Source of the DNA: Salvia splendens | Taxonomy: Eukaryota > Streptophyta > Magnoliopsida > Lamiales > Lamiaceae | DNA length: 64,000 bases | Assembly: GCF_004379255.2 (NCBI RefSeq) | Contig: NC_056048.1 | Location: 8,280,001-8,344,000, forward strand | Reading direction: 5' to 3' | Part shown: in pieces, positions 32,251 through 43,431 of the stretch | How the letters are laid out: the number at the start of each line of letters is the position of its first letter | Numbering within the stretch: position 1 is the first letter of the stretch | Notes under the pieces: model-generated | The model's input: only the letters and a program-made list of their open reading frames with translations | Told to the model about the DNA's origin: nothing | Databases searched by the model: none | Program-made: the position numbers and the translations under genes

Positions 32251-32706
32251 GTGACTTAGAGGTCCCCAATCCGAACCGAACCGGACGAACCGGCCCGGAA
32301 CCGTCACCGGCGGTTCCGAACCGGAACCGGAACCGTCGTCGGCGGTTCGAACCTGCACCGGAACCGCCGGTTCGGCCGGGCCAGTTCCGGTTCCAATTTT
32401 TCGGTAACCGTAACCGGCAAAACCGCCGGTTCCGCCGAAAACCGGCGGTTCCGGCGGCAAACCGGCGGTTCCCGCCATTTTTTCCAAATTTTGAAAATTC
32501 AAACGGACGCCTAAACCGCCGGTTTCCGCCGAAAACCGGCGGTTCAGGCGGTAAACTGGCGGTTTCCGCCGTGTTTTTCAATTTTTTTTTTAAAATCACA
32601 ATTTTCCCCTATAAATACCCCCCAATCCTCTTCATTTCTACTCACCCCATTCTTGTGTAACTGTGTTAATAAGAATTTCTCTCTCAATCTCAATTTCTCT
32701 ATTCTC

Positions 32707-33042
32707 CATTTGATAAGTATCTTATTGGTGAAAAAAGTGGGTATCTTTGGGGCAGATGGTACTGGAACACAAATTTATATATGGAATCTGGATGAATGGG
32801 GATCAGATTATAGTTTAAAATGGGAAGCTGGGTTCACTGGCGGGAGTTCGTTTCATCAGGCCATCAGGGTGGTATATTCATCTGAGTCCGACGATGAAAC
32901 GAACTCCCGCCAGTGAACTCAGCTTCCCATTTTAAACTATAATCTGATCCTCATTCATCCAGATTCCATATATAAATTTGTGTTCCAGTACCATCTGCCC
33001 CAAAGATACCCACTTTTTCACCAATAAGATACTTATCAAATG
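32707..33042. repeat. Long near-perfect hairpin (about 150-bp arms, 35-bp loop)
   Basis: Arm 1 (32707-32857) and arm 2 (32893-33042) are reverse complements with only about three differences, including one A-run length change. A downstream orientation of the promoter-like TATA at 32610 would transcribe the whole hairpin. The arms look like former transposase leader or exon sequence of the hAT family, duplicated and inverted. Confidence 0.9.
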
Positions 33043-33059
33043 AGGAATATCTTTTAATG

Positions 33060-33560
33060 ATCTTCTAAGTCTTTTTTGTCAACACTTGTAAGTTGTAAAT
33101 TTGTAATTGTTGTAACTTGTAATTGTTGTAACTTGTATTTAAATTTTTCGGTTTGTAATTGTTGTAACTTGTAATTGTTGTAACTTGTATTTAAATTTTT
33201 CGATTTGTAATTATTTTAACTTGTATTTAAATTTTTCGATTTGTAATTGTTGTAACTTGTATTTAAATTTTCCGATTTGTAATTGTTGTAATTTGTAATT
33301 TTAAAGTTGTAATTTGTAATGTTAAGTAATAAGTTGTAATTTGTAATTTTAAGTTGTAATTTGTAAATTTTAAGTTGTAATTTGTAATTTTAAAGTTGTT
33401 TGTAGTTTGCAATTTTAAAGTTGTAATTTGTAATTTTAAAGTTGTAATTTGTAATTTTAAAGTTGTAATTTGTAAATTTTAAGTTGTAATTTGTAGTTTT
33501 AAAGTTGTAATTTGTAATTTTAAAGTTGTAATTTGTAATTTTAAAGTTGTAATTTGTATA
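33060..33560. repeat. AT-rich minisatellite
   Basis: Tandem, imperfect copies of TTGTAATTTTAAAGTTGTAA-like units (about 19-21 bp), preceded by a longer unit with TTGTAATTGTTGTAACTTG. It gives a chance minus-strand frame of Asn/Tyr/Lys repeats that is not a gene. Confidence 0.85.
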
Positions 33561-33870
33561 AATAAAATTGCATTTGAACATCGCTTTATTCTAATTTTAT
33601 TTATGCAAATATATCTACATATTTTACTTGAATTACAAATTTAAAATGCAAAAAAAAAAAAAAAAAACCGCCGAACCGGATGAACCGGCCCGGAACCGGG
33701 CAAACCTAGGCGGTTCCGCGGTTCACGTGAACCGGCAGTTCACGGTTCCGGAACCGAAACCGCCGATCCTTGGCCGGTTCGGTTCCGGTTCCATTTTTTT
33801 CCGAACCGGAACCGGCGGTTCCGAACCGTGAACCGCCGGTTCCCGAACCGTGGTGACGTCTTTGTGACTG

Positions 33871-34415
33871 GATAATCGTAGCTGCTACTGTGAACTACTA
33901 TGCCATAACGTGGAAAAATGCATGAAATGGAGACGTGCAATCCTGACAACGTGGGGAAATGTAGTCATTCAAGTAATTGGGCCTATTGATGAGAGTGGGA
34001 TGTCCATGTTGTTGAGTTTGGGCTAGACTTCATGTTCAGTTGTATCAAAAGATGATTTAATTGCGATTTTCAGAAATTGAAAATTTAATTCGCAATAGTT
34101 ACAGTGCTGGGTTGCGTTAGGAGGGCGAAAGGCCACCTTGTTAATACAAATGATCATTTCAAAAATATGTTATCCTTTTTTCTCATTGTTAATTATTTTT
34201 ATATAATTGACGTTTTTTCATTTAATTAAGGCATATGTTTTTCATTCAATTTTAAATATTTATGAACTGAACATTTAATTCATGATAATATTAATGTTTT
34301 TAGGACTTTATAACATTTGTTTTACTAGTATTTTAAGTAATAATAAAAATATATACTATTCATACTATTATATAATACTATAAAACAAGAGAAAGAATAG
34401 AACCAGTATCAAATA
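33871..34415. other. Gene-free stretch
   Basis: AT-rich sequence with no gene or clear repeat ends. Confidence 0.4.
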
Positions 34416-34641
34416 CTCCCTCCGTCCCAAGTTACTTGAGTTGTATTCTATTTTGAGTTGTCCCAAGTTACTTGAGTCATTTTTCTTTTTGGCTAAAAAC
34501 AAAACATTTAATCACACTTTCTTTATTCTTTCTTTTAGTTTACTCTCTCTCATCTCTCTTACTTAATTTAACTCACTAAACACAACTTTCTTAAATCTCG
34601 TGCCGAAAAGAAACGTCTCAAGTAACGTGGGACGGAGGGAG
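34416..34641 (+). mobile_element. Stowaway MITE
   Basis: Ends CTCCCTCCGTCCCAAGTTAC and GTAACGTGGGACGGAGGGAG, TA on both sides (34414-34415 and 34642-34643). 226 bp, non-coding. Confidence 0.88.
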
Positions 34642-35935
34642 TATTGAAATGTGTGTGCGTTTTATTATTTTATTAATGTTTGCTTTTGAGCACAACAAAG
34701 TGTGTTGTGATTTTCAGAACTACATGGGAGAAAGAAGAGGTGGTGGAGGCGAGGGAAAAGTGGAGGAGAGATAATACATGGGCAGCTTTGGCTTTCTATG
34801 GAGACAGTGCATTATACCACAAGAGTCAGTGGGCTAGGACGAGCCTATATATTTTCCTTTTTTTTTATCCTTTTCCTCCTATTTCTGTACATTCAAACGG
34901 GGCATTACAGTACTCTACAAATTGTATTCATAATAGTCCATGTCCCATAAGAAAATGCATTTTTGGTTGGACACAAATTTTAATGCACAATTGATAAAGT
35001 AAGAGAAAGATAGAAAGAAAAAAATATTATTAGTGGAGAATGAGTCAACACCTCATTAGAAAGAAAAGACTTTCCAAAATTAGAAGGTGCATGCTTTTGT
35101 GGGGCGGACTAAAAAGAAAAAAAATGCACTCTCGTGGGACGGAGGAAGTCTCCATCGTCTACGCACTACTATGACGCCGTTCGTCTGCACCTTTGGTCTA
35201 CGTAGCACCATAAATAAGAAGCAACAATTCGGTCGATTATTCATTTATTCTCCATAACTAGAATACGCGATTGGACTCAGCAAAAAAGGAACAGTTAAGT
35301 CGATGAAGTCGCCCTGAAGGAGACACAAGAAAGACAAAGACGGTGCGGAACACAGTTGGGAGATCATTCCCAACATCGACGATAGGGCTTCCAGGGTTGA
35401 GGAATGTTGAGGTGGTTCATTGTTGTGATTATGACAGTCGTTGGTAAATGGACTAAAGAGTAAAGAGTGAAAGAATCTTAAAAAGACATTTTTCTAATTT
35501 TTTTTATAATTGATTATTGTGGGAGTTTTGGATGAAACTGGTGTGAATTCTTGCACATAAACCAAATAATATATACTTTCTCAAGACTTGTTCTTGTAAT
35601 TAAGCAATGGACCAAGACTCAACACACAAAAGATTGAGATAAAATATATCAATCGAAAGATAAAGAGATGAAATAGGTGTAATGAATATGAGACGTTGGT
35701 CTTTATTAAAGAAGATAAAGACAATTATTGGTTATTTTTCATCAAAACAACTCAACTACAATATCTCTTCTATGCTAGCAGCACAACTGACAACACTAAC
35801 AAACATACCTATACCAAGCCACACAAGATTATTCAAACAACCTACAAGTTAAAATTAAATAAAGTTTTTCCTTCCAAAAGATAGAAAATGCGTTCAAAGA
35901 GGTTTACAAAGGTTCCTAATCTGATATGGGGTAGG
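34642..35935. other. Gene-free stretch with a degenerate MITE
   Basis: Around 34900-35145 lies a second, degenerate Stowaway-like sequence (right end GTGGGACGGAGGAAG near 35135). The rest is AT-rich and without supported genes. Confidence 0.4.
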
Positions 35936-36434
35936 TGTTGGAAATCGAGATCGGAGCAAAAACGAAATGGAACAACAAGAACACGAGGATATACGTGGTT
36001 CGGCGTAAGCCTACGTCCACGGGAGAATAACGAATCGATTTACTTCAATCACGATCAAGAACTACAATCATACAACAAGATCACACACTCAAGAACAAGC
36101 TACTCTCTCTTCGCATATGAACTCATATCACACCGAAGACTATACAAGCTAATTCCCCACAAAGATAGTGTGTATCTCTCACTCTAGCTATTGATTGTTG
36201 TTATGATCTCTCAGCTGATTTCTCTCTCTCGTTTCTTCTCAAATGAACTCCTTGGATTGCAGCAATATTTATAGGGATTGTATCATGCAGTTGAAACTGC
36301 CATGAATGTGTAACAGCTTTAATAGCCGTTGCATAACAGAGTTTTGAACTCAAACTTCTTGACCATGGGTCGCACACTCCACGCTCGGTTCCGATGCACC
36401 CTCACTCGTTGTTATCATCACAAAACTCCTAACA
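35936..36434 (-). repeat. LTR (3' in element orientation)
   Basis: 499 bp; about six differences from the copy at 37571-38069 by eye (about 1.2%). On the plus strand it begins TGTTGGAAATCGAGATCGGA and ends CTCCTAACA. Confidence 0.93.
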
Positions 36435-37570
36435 ATCCTCCACCTTTTGAGATGATACAACACTTCTTTCGATCATCTTGAACTTTGTCGATCTCATGTC
36501 CGAGTAGCGCCAATCTTGACTATTCTTGTCAGCATCCTGACCCCAAGAATCATCCCCAGATCCTCCTCCATCACTTCCTTGATCAGCCACAACGCCCCAC
36601 CGGACGATCGCCTCCACCGGACGATAAAACCTCCACCTAATCTGAATCTTCCCCGTTCAGAATTGGAGTTGCTGATTCCTAGAGATATGACACATCTCTC
36701 ATGAGTGATAACCGAATTTCTGTCAAGATTATGCCACCTTAATCGCTTAGGATGACACGGCTGTTGCACCTCTCTCACGGACAATTCAACAAACACAAAC
36801 AAAGCTTCACAGCCTCCTCCAAATTGCATTCCCGCGAGCATCCAGTGATCAGCGTGTTGTACGTGATGATGTCTGGCCTTATCCCCGATCTCCTCACTTC
36901 ACCAAGAAGCTCAACCTCGGAGACTCAACAACTGAATACAGCTCCCTGACTTGGAAAAAAACTTCTCTCAGACATTTCGTCGAACACCATCTCAGTCATC
37001 AACTCTCTTATTGAACCGAGAGGAAATGTGATCTTATTGCTCGAGATTAACACATTCCAAGTGACAAAATCAGGCTCTAGACCTTTTCTCCTTCTCGTTC
37101 TTGATCGAATGGAATTTTTCAGCCTCGAACCTCGAAGCCATTGCCATCGCAATATCGATTCAATGGATTCAACACAGTTGGGATTCGCACCTGACTTCTT
37201 GGAAGCTCAATGAGCCCTTATATGGCCTCCCAAAGATTTCCCACTAATGCAGGGTTTGCTGCAGATTCAAGAAGTGTTTTACATGGAATGTTTTTCTCCC
37301 TCCGTCGTCACTTCCCACACCATGATCCTGCGCATTTCTTTCCTTCGAAACTCTTCGTTCTTGGAAACTCTGCTCCACCACATCGAACGACGATCATGCT
37401 TCATAGATTCTGTCAATCTACCATCACTATGCTTCCATTGCTCCAAAGTAGGCAGAATCATCATAATCCTCTACATTCGAGACACTACTTTCAGCATCTC
37501 CCTCCCCTCCTCCGCTCTTCATCTCCGACTTCTTCCAACGATTCTCCTCCTTCCCACAGACGGCGCCAGT
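36435..37570 (-). pseudogene. Captured PPR gene fragment inside the LTR element
   Basis: On the minus strand, around 36905-36800, the sequence reads ELLGEVRRSGIRPDIITYNT in one frame and continues LITGCSRECNLEEAVKL, a textbook pentatricopeptide (PPR) repeat. A second PPR-like word (LEPDFVTWNVLIS) is near 37080 in another frame. Stops and shifts separate the pieces and no full PPR protein remains. It is best explained as host gene sequence picked up by a retroelement. Other parts of the interior are not recognised. Confidence 0.65.
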
Positions 37571-38069
37571 TGTTGGAAATCGAGATTGGAGCAAAAACGA
37601 AATGGAACAACAAGAACACGAGGATATACGTGGTTCGGCGTAAGCCTACGTCCACGGGAGAATAACGAATCGATTTACTTCAATCACGATCAAGAACTAC
37701 AATCATACAACAAGATCACACACTCAAGAACAAGCTACTCTCTCTTCGCATATGAACTCATATCACACCGAAGACTATGCAAGCTAATTCCTCACAAAGA
37801 TAGTGTGTATCTCTCACTCTAGCTATTGGTTGTTGTTATGATCTCTCAGCTGATTTCTCTCTCTCGTTTCTTCTCAAATGAACTCCTTGGATTGTAGCAA
37901 TATTTATAGGGATTGTATCATGCAGTTGAAACTGCCATGAATGTGTAACAGCTTTAATAGCCGTTGCATAACAGAGTTTTGAACTCAAACTTCTTGACCA
38001 TGTGTCGCACACTCCACGCTCGGTTCCGATGCACCCTCACTCGTTGTTATCATCACAAAACTCCTAACA
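37571..38069 (-). repeat. LTR (5' in element orientation)
   Basis: 499-bp partner of 35936-36434, followed by the GTAGG duplication at 38070-38074. Confidence 0.93.
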
Positions 38070-38079
38070 GTAGGAGTAT

Positions 38080-38285
38080 TATTCATATATTGAAAATAAG
38101 AAAATGAGGATTTACCAATAAGTTCTCATAATACACCAAACAATTCACGACTTTGCCATATCAAATACTCCATTAAAATACACATAATAGAGATACGTTG
38201 AAATTATAATGCTCCAAACCAGTAGCAATTCACCAAATTTTGTGGCTAAAAATAGTAGTGGTCGTCCAATAAGCAACAAAGTAGC
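38080..38285 (-). other. 3' flank of GAD
   Basis: AT-rich 3' UTR-type sequence with several AATAAA-like words on the minus strand. It directly abuts the LTR element ending at 38069. Confidence 0.45.
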
Positions 38286-41200
38286 TTAGCAAACTCCCTT
38301 CGTCTTTTTCTTGTTAGCAACCATTTTCTTCCAAGCATCGGTGACCTCCCTCTGCACTTCAAGGGCTGTCTTCTTCACCACAACAGCATGATTCTCGTCC
38401 GCGGCGAGCTTCTCGCTGACCTTAGACGGAAGCGTGTCGAGCTCGTGCAGAACCTTTTCGATGTCGAGGACAAGCCTCTCCGCCAGAGTCCGCGAGAAGT
38501 CCTCGCGGATCACAACGCGCAACACTGTGATGTGCTGCGCGTCCGGGGGCATTGTGTAGGCAGGGACGATCCACCCGTAGCGGCGGAGCATGTCCGAGAT
38601 CTCGAACTCGTTGTGGCGGCTGTTGTCCGTGAGGCTGAACGCCACAAGTGGGACGCCGTGGTCCTTGGACACGATGGTGAAGCGCCCTGTTTTCTCGAGG
38701 CCTTCTTTTAGCACCATCGCATTTTCTTGGCAGTTTTCCATTATGTTGCGGTACCCCTGCATTTTATGGCTTGTTTCAGCATAAATTCTCACATTTTGTT
38801 CTAATAATTCTTCACCAAATGTAGTACTTACCTCATTACCCAAGCGAATGAGTTGATAGTATTGAGCAATTATTTGACTGGACCCTGAAAAATTTTTGAA
38901 ACAACAAAATTAGGTGATGCATGCTTATACAATATATACTCCATTCTTCATTTCATAATGAAGGTGACTCACTTAACATACAAAACAACATCATGTAAAA
39001 TTGCGTGTCAATCAAGAAAGGGATCATCTTCTTTCTTGGAACGGAGGGAGGATATATGTACCTTTGGAAAAGTTGAGAGTGAACGTGGGTTGATCCGATC
39101 CGAGATAATTGATGTGGAAAATGAGCTCATCGGGCAAGTCGTCTTTAGTCCTCCAAATTGCCCACCCGATACCTGCGTACACTAGCCCGTACTTGTGCCC
39201 GCTCACATTGATACTCTTCACCAGAGGCAATCTGAAGTCCCACTCCAATTCCGGGTACAAAAAGGGAGCAATGAAGCCACCACTAGCAGCATCCACATGA
39301 ATGGGGGTGTCCCATCTGCCACATCAAAAACACCTCAAAACAAAATACTAGTGTGATCACTTTCTAATCTAACACGGGTTTATGTGAAAAAGATAACGCA
39401 CCCTGTTTCCTTGTTCTTCTCAACCAAGAGGTCGTTGAGACGCTTAACGTCCTCGAATTCACCATTGAGGGTGGAGCCCAAGATGGCGGCGACACAGATA
39501 GTGTTCTCGTCGACCATCTCAACGGCCTTCTCGGGGTCCATGACGTAGTATCCCTCTGTTAGTTTGACCTCCTTGAGCTCCACTTCGAAATAGCGGGCGA
39601 ATTTCTCCCAACATACTTGGACGTTGGCGCCTGTGACAATGTTGGGCTTGTCGTGGGGTTTCCCGAGCGCTTTCATCTTGTTCTGCCATTTTCTCTTGAA
39701 TGCTAGACCGGCCAGCATTATGGCTTCCGATGATCCCACGGTTCCCACTCCCACCGCAGTCTCCTCATCTCCCAGTGGAGCGTTGAATAGATGCGCAATC
39801 ATGTTCACACACCGGTTCTGCTCCCACAAAAGATTGAACATCGTTAAACTTTCATGCAGTGATGCAGGAAACAAGCATATTGCATACAGTACGTGTATAT
39901 TGAAGTTTCATCATTGTAGATTTCATCATTGTAGATTTATTTCTAGTATAATACGTGTATGTTGATTTTCATAAAGTAGGAGGTCCATTCTTAATTCAAT
40001 AATTTGCACCTGGTAATATGTACTCCTTTTCTGTTCCATTGTCGTCATTCAAATACTATAGTATATAATCTAATATATGAAGTACATAAATATTTCAATT
40101 TTATTACAACTAAAAAGGATAATGACTTATCTAAACACCATCTGTATGTTACAATTGCTTAAATTTTGTAAACGTAGCATCCTATTAGCTCCGTCACGCA
40201 AACACTTCACACAATTTTATTCCAATTTAATTACTAATATCTAAATATTTGATGCATTCAAAATAACATTTTAATGAATACACCGTAGCATATACGGAGT
40301 ATTTAAGACAAGTCCCTCTCGTTTTACCCAACTTGATGGGGAACAAAAATTTCGGTTTCTTCTCCCTTAGTTGGGCCAGAGTTTGGACCACCATCAATCA
40401 CGTTCGACAATGTTTAGTAAATTAAGCAAAAAACTTATTTTGCTACGAATTATTAGTTTTTTAAAGATATGATTGATTTATTTTATTTTCCACTTGAAAT
40501 ATATGTACAGAGATATACTAAAATTTTATTAGCTTGCGTAAATTGTCTAATATTCTTATACGTAAGTAAATAAATGGCTTCCTTCTGTCTACTAGATCTC
40601 ATCAATCTTGGAATTATGAAATAATAATGCCTATGAAAGAAGAAATCAATAATAAAATTACGACAAAACATAAAGTTTGAAAATCTAATTAAATGAAAAG
40701 AATTAAATTTAAAATAGCATAAAAATCAGGGATCTATTTAATTATAGTCTTATGAAGTCACCATGAAATTCCAAATGGAATGATACACACGACGAATCAG
40801 TGGACAACCATTCAACCTTCATAATTCCTATATGATGATTAGTGGTTGGTCAAATACTCTCTCTCACTATAGCGTTATATTCGGCAAAACGAAAAAAAGG
40901 AATAAGTAAGTACTTTGCTATTGTCTGGTCCCAAAAAACAAAGAGAAATAATATTCGGCGATACAGCCTATTATTACAACCCCGACAATTCAATAATATT
41001 TTACTACTCCTTTGTTTATTATAATCACTAATGACATCCAAATATGTATACAATTGCAAATTAAATAATGTTAATCCGCATCTTGGAACGTGCTACCTAG
41101 CATCCATGATACGTGGTTGTTACAGGCCCCAAATATATATAGTCAATTCAATTGTGCACAATATATACATATACCATATTTGTTAAAATTGAATTTATTG

Positions 41201-42157
41201 ACTAAACCAGAATAACCATTATCTTATTGATGTATTATAGTACTTACTACTATATGCTAGTATTTAAACTAATTAGGTGAGTTAGCCACTTAGCCATCGC
41301 GCTCACACATCGCAATCTCCAATCCATGATATTTAATTGATATGGCACATCTTTAAGAAATATCTTAGCTTCCAAAATAGTGCCTAATAAGTTGACGTGT
41401 TCAACTTAAGTTTAAAGTCAACAATACGTTTTAAATCATAATCACAAATATTTAATACAGTTAATTAGCAACATGCCAGCATCATATGATATCATCGATA
41501 ATTTTATACGAATCATATGCATTTGTTTCATCAATGTGTCAAGCAAGTCGATGAAACTTTAGAAAAGTTAAAAAAAAGTTGGATGAAAATTGAAAAGCAA
41601 GTTGAAATCTATCTAGATCCAAAACATTTTCCTACTTAATCAATGAACAGCAAACAGATCTACTCTTATCTCTCAGAAAAGAGTGCGCAATGGATTAAAA
41701 CTAATTAAGTAATCGCAAACGCAATTAAGTAATTGGGGAAGAATGAAGGAAAAGCTCGCCTGCAACTCGGTGGTGACGGGGTATTCATCCATGTCGACGT
41801 AGTTTTTGTTAATGGCGGCCAAAACCAGCTTGTCGCACTCCGGCTCCATCCAGGTGGTGACGAACGACGCGAGATTCAGCCTCGGATTTCCGTCGAGCAT
41901 CAGCTCGTCATTGATGATCTGGAACGCCGCTTCCTTCGGGATCGAATTCTCCGACATTTTAAACCTAATTTCGCAGAATCGCGCGTAAATCCCGACGATT
42001 CACACAGAAGGGAAAAGCAGGGGAAACAGAGCAAGTGAAGACAGATCGATCTAATTTCACACAATAATTACCTCGGGAGAGAGTGGCGAACATATCGCGA
42101 AGCGAAAGTGGAGTGGACTGAGACGTCGGATTCCGAGGCGGTCTTCGAGAGAACCAT
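38286..42157 (-). CDS. GAD: Glutamate decarboxylase (six exons)
   Basis: Converts glutamate to GABA and CO2 with PLP in the cytosol. Exons on minus: 42157-42072, 41964-41760, 39817-39402, 39315-39062, 38884-38832, 38756-38286; all phases join to 494 residues, the normal plant GAD length. N-terminus [21 protein letters not shown]; substrate/PLP region [13 protein letters not shown] and HVDAASGGF; the PLP-binding lysine is Lys277 in VSGHKYG. The C-terminus ([18 protein letters not shown], ending KTKGVC) keeps the Trp and Lys cluster of the plant calmodulin-binding tail, so activation by Ca2+/calmodulin is likely. Intron 2 (41759-39818) starts with GC (CAG|GCGAGC) rather than GT. A TATA-like CTATATG lies at about 42263-42271. 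Confidence 0.95.
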
Positions 42158-42262
42158 GGCGCCGGTGGTGGTGGTGGAGTAGGAGACAAGGTAGTGTGCA
42201 AAATAGGAAGAAAATGAAATGAATCGAGGCTGATTGGTGTGTGGAAGCCGTGATATCGTACT

Positions 42263-42271
42263 ACATATAGG
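42263..42271 (-). promoter_or_regulatory. TATA-like box of GAD
   Basis: CTATATGTAG on the minus strand, about 105 bp upstream of the ATG and about 10 bp from the MITE at 42282. Position is plausible for a core promoter; not verified. Confidence 0.45.
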
Positions 42272-42281
42272 AATTGGAGAC

Positions 42282-42466
42282 GGGTGGGGATCCTCTACTG
42301 TGCATTTCAGCATAGCAGCCCCTACTGCTCCACACAAAGAAATAAAATAATAAAATAATAAAATAAAATAAAATAAAATAAAATAAATAAATATATATTA
42401 TTTTAATTGTTTGTATGGAGCAGCAGGGGTTGCTGTGCTGAAATGCACAGCAGAAGATCCCACCCC
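42282..42466. mobile_element. Inverted-repeat MITE in the GAD promoter
   Basis: Arms of about 55 bp (GGGTGGGGATCCTCTACTGT... at 42282-42337; complement at about 42407-42466) enclose an AAATAAAATA-rich centre. No coding. The superfamily is uncertain because a clear target duplication was not found. Confidence 0.75.
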
Positions 42467-42472
42467 ATTAGA

Positions 42473-43087
42473 GAGGGTGGGATTAAACTTGGAATTGACT
42501 TGCAAACTTCAAAAATACTTGAAATAGAAATAGGTTGGCTCGTCCCATATAAATAGTCCATAAATATTAATAAATTAATTTATGGTTAAAATTGGCACTA
42601 CCTCTTTTTATGAGTTAATGAATACTCCATTCATCCCAAGGTAATTGGAGCATCTCTTTGGGATACGTGATTTAAGAAATTGATTTTTTAAATGTTAAAG
42701 TGGAGAGAAGAAAGTAAGAGATTAATTAAAAACAAGAGAGATGAAGAAAAGTAAAGTAAGAGAGGGAATATAGTTTTTAAGAGTGTGGGATTAAACTTGG
42801 AATTGACTTGCAAACTTTAAAAATACTTGAAATAGAAATAGGTTGGCTCGTCCCATATAAATAGTCCATAAATATTAATAAATTAATTTATGGTTAAAAT
42901 TGGCACTACCTTTTTTTATGAGTTAATGAATACTCCATTCATCCCAAGGTAATTGGAGCATCTCTTTTGAATACGTGATTTAAGAAATTGATTTTTTAAA
43001 TGTTAAAGTGGAGAGAAGAAAGTAAGAGATTAATTAAAAACAAGAGAGATGAAGAAAAGTAAAGTAAGAGAGGGAATATAGTTTTTA
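42473..43087. repeat. 308-bp tandem duplication
   Basis: Copies at 42473-42780 and 42781-43087 match with only a handful of differences over 308 bp. The second copy continues into the right end of a Stowaway MITE that is cut off in the first, which suggests unequal exchange through this region. Confidence 0.9.
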
Positions 43088-43129
43088 TCAAAAAAGGAAT
43101 ATGACTCAACTACCTTGAGATGAAGAGAG
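42933..43129 (+). mobile_element. Stowaway MITE (complete in the second copy)
   Basis: Ends CTCCATTCATCCCAAGGTAA and CTACCTTGAGATGAAGAGAG (imperfect inverted), TA on both sides. The first copy (from 42625) lacks its right end. Confidence 0.65.
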
Positions 43130-43144
43130 TATAAGTTTGAAGAC

Positions 43145-43215
43145 CGCGCAATGGAGGATTCAAACCCGAGACCTTTGATCTCGGACATTACCTCTCTACC
43201 GCTTGGTCAATTCAC
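43145..43215 (-). other. tRNA-like head, possible SINE relic
   Basis: Minus strand reads GACCAAGCGGTAGAGAGG and later GGTCTCGGGTTTGAATCC, like degenerate A- and B-box regions of a tRNA-derived SINE. No cloverleaf tRNA gene or target duplication was found. Confidence 0.4.
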
Positions 43216-43367
43216 ACACTCTAAAATTGACACTCCATCTATCTTGAAATGGTTGTCATACTTGAACGATAACACAAGATTTAAGATAGTTGCATTGTTT
43301 AATGGGTTAAATAAAAAAAATATTAAATGCATTAATGAAGAAAGAAAGAAACAAAAAGACAATTTGA

Positions 43368-43431
<64 letters not shown>
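43368..43431 (+). repeat. (AAT)n microsatellite
   Basis: About twenty uninterrupted AAT units. Confidence 0.95.

Larger units (their letters stand above)
32258..33862. mobile_element. Non-autonomous hAT-like element with GGAACCGG-rich ends
   Basis: Both ends are dense in CCGGAACCGG/GAACCGGCGG words in opposite orientation (32265-32575 and 33668-33852). TGTGACTT (32250-32257) and TGTGACTG (33863-33870) flank the element as a near-perfect 8-bp duplication, which suits hAT. Inside are a TATA box (CCTATAAATACCCC near 32610), a long hairpin (32707-33042) and an AT-rich minisatellite (33060-33560). No transposase was found. The ends are my best estimate because the repeats make the termini hard to align. 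Confidence 0.65.
35936..38069 (-). mobile_element. Non-autonomous LTR retrotransposon with captured gene sequence
   Basis: 499-bp direct repeats (35936-36434 and 37571-38069) with TG...CA ends are flanked by GTAGG (35931-35935 and 38070-38074). The element lies on the minus strand: next to the right-hand LTR is the primer site, read as CTGGCGCCGTCTGTGGGAA on minus (about 37551-37569), and next to the left-hand LTR is a polypurine tract (AAAAGGTGGAGGAT on minus). The 1,136-bp interior has no gag or pol. It contains PPR-like coding sequence and other host-like pieces. About six LTR differences suggest an older insertion than the Tat element. Confidence 0.93.

Noticed and set aside
32240..32599. 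Gly/Phe-rich ORFs in the GGAACC region
   Set aside because: Produced by the short repeats of the hAT end.
33390..33581. Asn/Tyr/Lys repeat protein on minus
   Set aside because: Simple translation of an AT-rich minisatellite.
43145..43215. tRNA gene
   Set aside because: Degenerate boxes and no paired acceptor stem; listed as a possible SINE relic only.
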